From: Inquilinus sp. KBS0705
Lineage (GTDB): Bacteria; Bacteroidota; Bacteroidia; Sphingobacteriales; Sphingobacteriaceae
DNA: 64,000 nucleotides
Direction: 5' to 3'
Assembly (NCBI GenBank): GCA_005938025.2
Contig: VCCI02000001.1
Location: forward strand, 186,001-250,000
Positions 60,710 through 64,000 of this stretch are shown piece by piece. Position 1 is the stretch's first letter. Each line of letters starts with the position of its first letter. Made by a program: the position numbers and the translations under genes. Under the pieces are notes generated by a model, which was not told the origin of the DNA, made no database searches, and saw only the letters and a program-made list of their open reading frames with translations.

Positions 60710-62485
60710 ATGAGCGATTTTAATGATTTTAATAACCCGCAGGTAGCTGCACTTCCACGTCATTTAAAGCAGTTTATTGTAAACCAGCATTACGAGCATT
60801 ACACCCCGGTAGACCATGCCGTATGGCGCTACGTAATGCGGCAAAACTACAGCTACCTAAAAGATGTAGCTTATTACCCCTATATACCCGGTTTGCAAAA
60901 AGCGGGCCTCACTATTGAAAAAATCCCCGATCTGCAGGATATGAATAACGCGCTGGCCAAAATTGGCTGGGGTGCCGTAACGGTTGATGGCTTTATACCA
61001 CCTGCCGCCTTTATGGAGTACCAGGCTTACCGGGTGCTGGTGATAGCAGCGGATATAAGGCAGCTAAACCATATAGAATATACCCCCGCGCCGGATATTA
61101 TACACGAGTCGGCAGGGCATGCGCCTATTATTGCCGATAAAGATTATCACGAATACCTAAGCTATTTTGGTTCGATAGGGGCTAAGGCGATGTTTAGCGC
61201 GCAGGACTTTGAATTGTACGAGGCGATACGCGCCCTAAGTATATTAAAGGAGATGCCCGATGCCGATGAGGCCGAAATTAAACAGGCCGAGGAGCTGCTG
61301 GCTTACAAGCAGGATAACATGGGCGAACCATCGGAAATGGCCCTGCTAAGCCGACTGCACTGGTGGACGGTAGAGTACGGCCTGATAGGGACGCTGGAAC
61401 AGCCCAAGATATATGGAGCCGGCCTTTTATCCTCCATAGGCGAAAGTGCCAGCTGTATGATGGAAGAGGTGAAAAAGCTGCCCTACACCATTGATGCCGT
61501 TAACTATAGTTACGATATCACTAAAACGCAGCCCCAGCTGTTTGTTACCCCAACCTTCCAAAACCTGATAGATGTTTTAGAGCAATTTGCCGATACCATG
61601 GCCTTTAGGCGTGGCGGCGTATATGGGCTGCAAAAGGCAGTAGATAGTAAAAACACTTGTACAGCGGTTTACAGTTCGGGTTTGCAGGTGTCGGGTACGT
61701 TTACCGATTTTGCTGACGATAACGGGCAACCCAGCTTCATTAAAACCACCGGGCCAACGGCGTTGGCAGTAAACGATAAGCAATTGACGGGACATGGTAA
61801 AAGTTATCATCAAGATGGCTTCAGTTCGCCGGTTGGTAAGCTAAAGGGTCACGATAAACCGCTGGAAGATTTTACCGGGGAAGACCTTGCATCCGCAGAA
61901 ATAAATGTTGGCAAACAGGCAAAATTATTGTTTGAAAATGATATATTAGTAACAGGCGAGGTAAGCAATATTTTGCAAAATAATGGAAAGATAGTACTGA
62001 TAACCCTGCATAAATGCACGGTGACCAACAAAAATAACGAAGTGTTATTTGACCCGTCGTGGGGTGTTTACGACATGGCGATAGGCGAGAAGATAACTTC
62101 TGTATTTTGCGGCGCGGCAGATAAAGACGCGTTTTTAGAGATAGCCTATAAATCAAACACAGGCACCCACCACCCGCAATACGATTATAAAACACTGGAA
62201 CTGCATAAGTTATACCAGCAGGTGCGTAACCGCCGCCATACGGGCGGCGACATGGGTTTTTTAGGTAATGTATGGATGATGCTGCAACGCTACCATTACG
62301 ACGATTGGCTGTGCGCCCTTGAAATACTGGAACTGCTTGACCATGAGGGTGCAGAACCTGCTCTGGCACATAAGATAAGGAAATTCCTGGAGCACAAAGC
62401 CGCCAACCAACCCGAGTACAAAAAGCTGATAACCGATGGCTTGTACCTGATAAAGCATCCGGTAGAAGAGAAGTTGGTAGTTTAG
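60710..62485 (+). CDS. Aromatic amino acid hydroxylase (phenylalanine 4-monooxygenase-like)
   Basis: A 591-aa enzyme. The iron-binding motif is His132-Glu133...His137 in PDIIHESAGHAPI, with the catalytic domain over about 20-300 (HLKQFIVNQHYEHYTPVDHAVWRYVMRQ). It hydroxylates phenylalanine to tyrosine using tetrahydropterin and O2, feeding the tyrosine pathway at 47071-50832. It lacks an N-terminal ACT domain and has an extra C-terminal half of about 280 residues not seen in the short proteobacterial enzyme; this long form occurs in Bacteroidota. A pterin dehydratase gene is not in the window. Confidence 0.92.
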   Translation: MSDFNDFNNPQVAALPRHLKQFIVNQHYEHYTPVDHAVWRYVMRQNYSYLKDVAYYPYIPGLQKAGLTIEKIPDLQDMNNALAKIGWGAVTVDGFIPPAAFMEYQAYRVLVIAADIRQLNHIEYTPAPDIIHESAGHAPIIADKDYHEYLSYFGSIGAKAMFSAQDFELYEAIRALSILKEMPDADEAEIKQAEELLAYKQDNMGEPSEMALLSRLHWWTVEYGLIGTLEQPKIYGAGLLSSIGESASCMMEEVKKLPYTIDAVNYSYDITKTQPQLFVTPTFQNLIDVLEQFADTMAFRRGGVYGLQKAVDSKNTCTAVYSSGLQVSGTFTDFADDNGQPSFIKTTGPTALAVNDKQLTGHGKSYHQDGFSSPVGKLKGHDKPLEDFTGEDLASAEINVGKQAKLLFENDILVTGEVSNILQNNGKIVLITLHKCTVTNKNNEVLFDPSWGVYDMAIGEKITSVFCGAADKDAFLEIAYKSNTGTHHPQYDYKTLELHKLYQQVRNRRHTGGDMGFLGNVWMMLQRYHYDDWLCALEILELLDHEGAEPALAHKIRKFLEHKAANQPEYKKLITDGLYLIKHPVEEKLVV

Positions 62486-62503
62486 TTTGTAATACTAAAT
62501 TTG
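62476..62503 (+). promoter_or_regulatory. Promoter of the SDR gene
   Basis: TTG at 62474-62476 and TAAATTTG at 62496-62503, 19 nt between. The TTG at 62501 lies inside the -7 box, so the longer TTG-started frame is rejected in favour of ATG 62528. Confidence 0.55.
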
Positions 62504-62527
62504 CAGGTAACACATCATAAGGGTATT

Positions 62528-63232
62528 ATGAACATTATAATAACTGGCGCCAGTAGCGGCGTAGGCTTCGAGGCTGTATTGGAGTTGATATTATCGGGCA
62601 AGCACAAGGTAATAGCTTTGGCGAGGTCGCAAAATAAGCTGGAAAAGCTGTTGGATATTGCTAAGGGCTTAAACCCTGATTGTGAACTATATGCCATAGC
62701 ATTTGATATTGTACATGATGATTATGCCGGGCTGCAGCAATTTATAAGCGCCAATTTTGACGGCCGGGTAGATGTGCTGGTAAACAACGCCGGTGTGTTG
62801 ATTAATAAACCCTTTACGCAACTATTAGAAAGCGACTTTGTAGAGATGCTGCAAAGCAATTACATTGGCCACGTGCGCATTATACAAAGCTTACTGCAAT
62901 ATATGGGCGAGGGGGGCCATATACTTAATATAGGCAGCATGGGCGCTTATCAGGGCAGTGCAAAGTTCTCAGGGCTTTCGGCCTATTCGGCCAGTAAGGC
63001 TGCGTTGCATACCTTAACTGAATGCCTGGCGCAAGAGCTTGTTGAACAAGGCATTAAAGTAAACTGCCTGGCACTCGGTTCGGCGCAAACCGAGATGCTG
63101 GAACAAGCTTTCCCCGGGTACGAATCGCCGGTGATGGCCTTTGAAATGGGCAAGTATATTGCCGACTTCGCCGTTACAGGGCAACGTTTCTTCAACGGAA
63201 AAGTGTTACCCGTAGCGCTATCAACGCCATAA
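62528..63232 (+). CDS. Short-chain dehydrogenase/reductase
   Basis: A 234-aa classical SDR: TGASSGVGFEA (cofactor), NNAGV, catalytic Ser in NIGSMGAYQG and YSASK (Tyr/Lys). NADP(H) use is suggested by the basic patch ARSQNK. Substrate unknown. It follows phenylalanine hydroxylase by 42 nt with its own promoter. Confidence 0.92.
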   Translation: MNIIITGASSGVGFEAVLELILSGKHKVIALARSQNKLEKLLDIAKGLNPDCELYAIAFDIVHDDYAGLQQFISANFDGRVDVLVNNAGVLINKPFTQLLESDFVEMLQSNYIGHVRIIQSLLQYMGEGGHILNIGSMGAYQGSAKFSGLSAYSASKAALHTLTECLAQELVEQGIKVNCLALGSAQTEMLEQAFPGYESPVMAFEMGKYIADFAVTGQRFFNGKVLPVALSTP

Positions 63233-63240
63233 CAAACATA

Positions 63241-63272
63241 AAACCCTCTCTCCGCAGGCGGAGAGAGAGGGG
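63241..63272. repeat. CTCTCTCCGC hairpin repeat
   Basis: CCCTCTCTCCGC and GCGGAGAGAGAGGG pair with an AG loop; the same hairpin family occurs at about 16879-16905. It separates convergent SDR and ssb genes and may also act as a terminator. Confidence 0.6.
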
Positions 63273-63283
63273 GAGTAAAAATC

Positions 63284-63622
63284 TTATACCTTCGTGGCCA
63301 TCTTTATAAACTCATTCACTACAACCTCGGTCACATAGCGCTTTACGCCATCCTTATCATTATAATTACGCGATGCCAGCTTACCTTCAATAATTATCGA
63401 ATCGCCCTTTTTTAAATAGGTTTCGGCAAGGGTGGCCTGCGCACCCCATAGTACTGCGCTATGCCATTGCGTTTCAGTCACTTTTTCACCTTTATCATTT
63501 TTATGGGTTTCATTGGTAGCGATAGATATCCGCGCCAGTTTGCGGTTATTATCAAAAGTTCTTACATCAGGATCGTTGCCCAGGTTGCCAATTAATAGTA
63601 CGCTGTTTTTAATAGTGTTCAT
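63284..63622 (-). CDS. ssb: Short single-stranded DNA-binding protein
   Basis: A 112-aa OB-fold SSB: NSVLLIGNLGNDPDVRTFDNNRKLARISIATNE, TQWHSAVLWGAQATLAETYLKKGDSIIIEGKL and KRYVTEVVVNEF are conserved. It stops right after the OB fold (IKMATKV) and lacks the Gly/Pro-rich linker and acidic DDDIPF-like tip that recruit repair partners, so it is probably a paralogue beside a full-length SSB elsewhere. Divergent from the zinc-ribbon gene across a 24-bp palindrome. Confidence 0.92.
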   Translation of the reverse strand: MNTIKNSVLLIGNLGNDPDVRTFDNNRKLARISIATNETHKNDKGEKVTETQWHSAVLWGAQATLAETYLKKGDSIIIEGKLASRNYNDKDGVKRYVTEVVVNEFIKMATKV

Positions 63623-63721
63623 GCTGTTTAAATTTGTTTTTACTCAATAATTATTCGACAGCACAAAGTTGCAGCAGCAGCAAAAAATATTCGGATAACA
63701 AATGCTTATAAACGACAATAT

Positions 63722-63745
63722 CCATTTGTAAACGTTTGCAAACGG
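63722..63745. promoter_or_regulatory. 24-bp near-perfect palindrome between ssb and the zinc-ribbon gene
   Basis: Centre TGTAAACGTTTGCA (63727-63740), extended on both sides to 24 bp with two mismatched pairs. It resembles LacI-family operators. It overlaps the TTTG -33 element (63735-63738) of the downstream gene; the -7-like box TATCTTTA (63759-63766) lies 20 nt further on. Confidence 0.5.
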
Positions 63746-63770
63746 ATAATATATTCATTATCTTTAACTT

Positions 63771-64000
63771 GTGAATACCGAAAGACATTGTTTGGATTGC
63801 GGCACTATACTGCATGGCCGTGCCGATAAAAAGTTTTGTAATGACTTGTGCCGTAACAATTATAACAATCAGCTTAACAGCAACAGTTATAACTTGGTAC
63901 GAAACGTAAACAATATACTGCGCCGCAACCGCCGCGTAATGGAAGAATTGAATCCATCCGGAAAAACTAAAACTACGCGCGAAAAGCTGCTGGTAAAAGG
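63771..64000 (+). CDS. Zinc-ribbon protein, partial (DUF2116-like)
   Basis: GTG 63771 starts a frame with CLDCG and CNDLC (residues 7-10 and 27-31), a four-Cys zinc ribbon, followed by a basic Asn-rich helix (RNNYNNQLNSNSYNLVRNVNNILRRNRRVMEELNPSG split by the linker). The gene leaves the window after 76 residues. Similar proteins in Bacteroidota are uncharacterised. The -7-like TATCTTTA ends 4 nt before the GTG, again suggesting a leaderless mRNA. Confidence 0.75.
   Translation, partial: MNTERHCLDCGTILHGRADKKFCNDLCRNNYNNQLNSNSYNLVRNVNNILRRNRRVMEELNPSGKTKTTREKLLVK

Noticed and set aside
61872..62513. 213-codon open frame antisense to phenylalanine hydroxylase
   Set aside because: Lies entirely opposite a well-supported gene, with a low-complexity composition and no promoter.

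Overview
The window looks like a chromosomal segment of a Bacteroidota bacterium, most likely Sphingobacteriaceae (Mucilaginibacter/Pedobacter-like). The reasons are: the Bacteroidota promoter form TTTG / TAnnTTTG before many genes and few Shine-Dalgarno sites; carboxypeptidase-regulatory-domain TonB receptors; a DUF5103 type IX secretion plug protein; a TamL-type lipoprotein; DUF4369-TlpA and LytS/LytTR pairs; and many short inverted repeats between genes. No phage, plasmid or CRISPR locus is visible. Genus is inference from protein resemblance only.

Layout. 1-1370: 5' part of an acyl-CoA carboxylase carboxyltransferase gene, running off the left edge. 1478-5852: inorganic-carbon block (small membrane protein, SulP transporter, beta-carbonic anhydrase, YoaK-like membrane protein, second beta-carbonic anhydrase). 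5949-16772: P5C dehydrogenase, a zincin-like membrane protein, two tandem astacin-like lipoproteins, DoxX-like protein, SDR/AraC pair, VapBC-type toxin-antitoxin, EamA exporter. 17013-24777: outer-membrane uptake block (Oar-like TonB receptor, beta-helix lipoprotein, TonB receptor), two of them preceded by 11-bp-phased TTAAC direct repeats. 24895-35546: XRE regulator, MBL-rhodanese protein, valS, hybrid histidine kinase, HsdR_N protein, holA, PAS protein, EVE protein, thioesterase. 35652-46934: T9SS plug, ABC-F, TlpA, GDSL esterase, pyrD, a 57-aa protein, tRNA-Cys, TrmH-like methyltransferase, tamL, TspO. 47071-52714: tyrosine breakdown (hppD, hmgA, FAH-family hydrolase, flavin reductase-like protein, DUF3891); phenylalanine hydroxylase sits further on at 60710. 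53058-56086: LiaF-like protein, DUF4288, LytS kinase, LytTR regulator. 56261-57292: an IS200-like REP-associated tyrosine transposase (RAYT) with eight REP hairpins. 57308-59438: aguA and aguB (agmatine to putrescine). 59617-64000: flippase-like protein, phenylalanine hydroxylase, SDR, short SSB, and a zinc-ribbon protein cut by the right edge.

The most notable element is the RAYT/REP locus: eight GTAG-footed palindromes alternate in orientation as four BIME-like units with near-constant spacing and one clear compensatory stem change, starting 5 bp from the transposase start codon. Other dispersed inverted repeats affect genes directly. One is inserted in frame in valS, one supplies mirror-image -7 promoter elements to the divergent holA and HsdR_N genes, and one forms the C-terminus of the second carbonic anhydrase. 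Several genes have TAnnTTTG only 4-7 nt before the start codon, which points to leaderless or nearly leaderless mRNAs and was used to choose starts.
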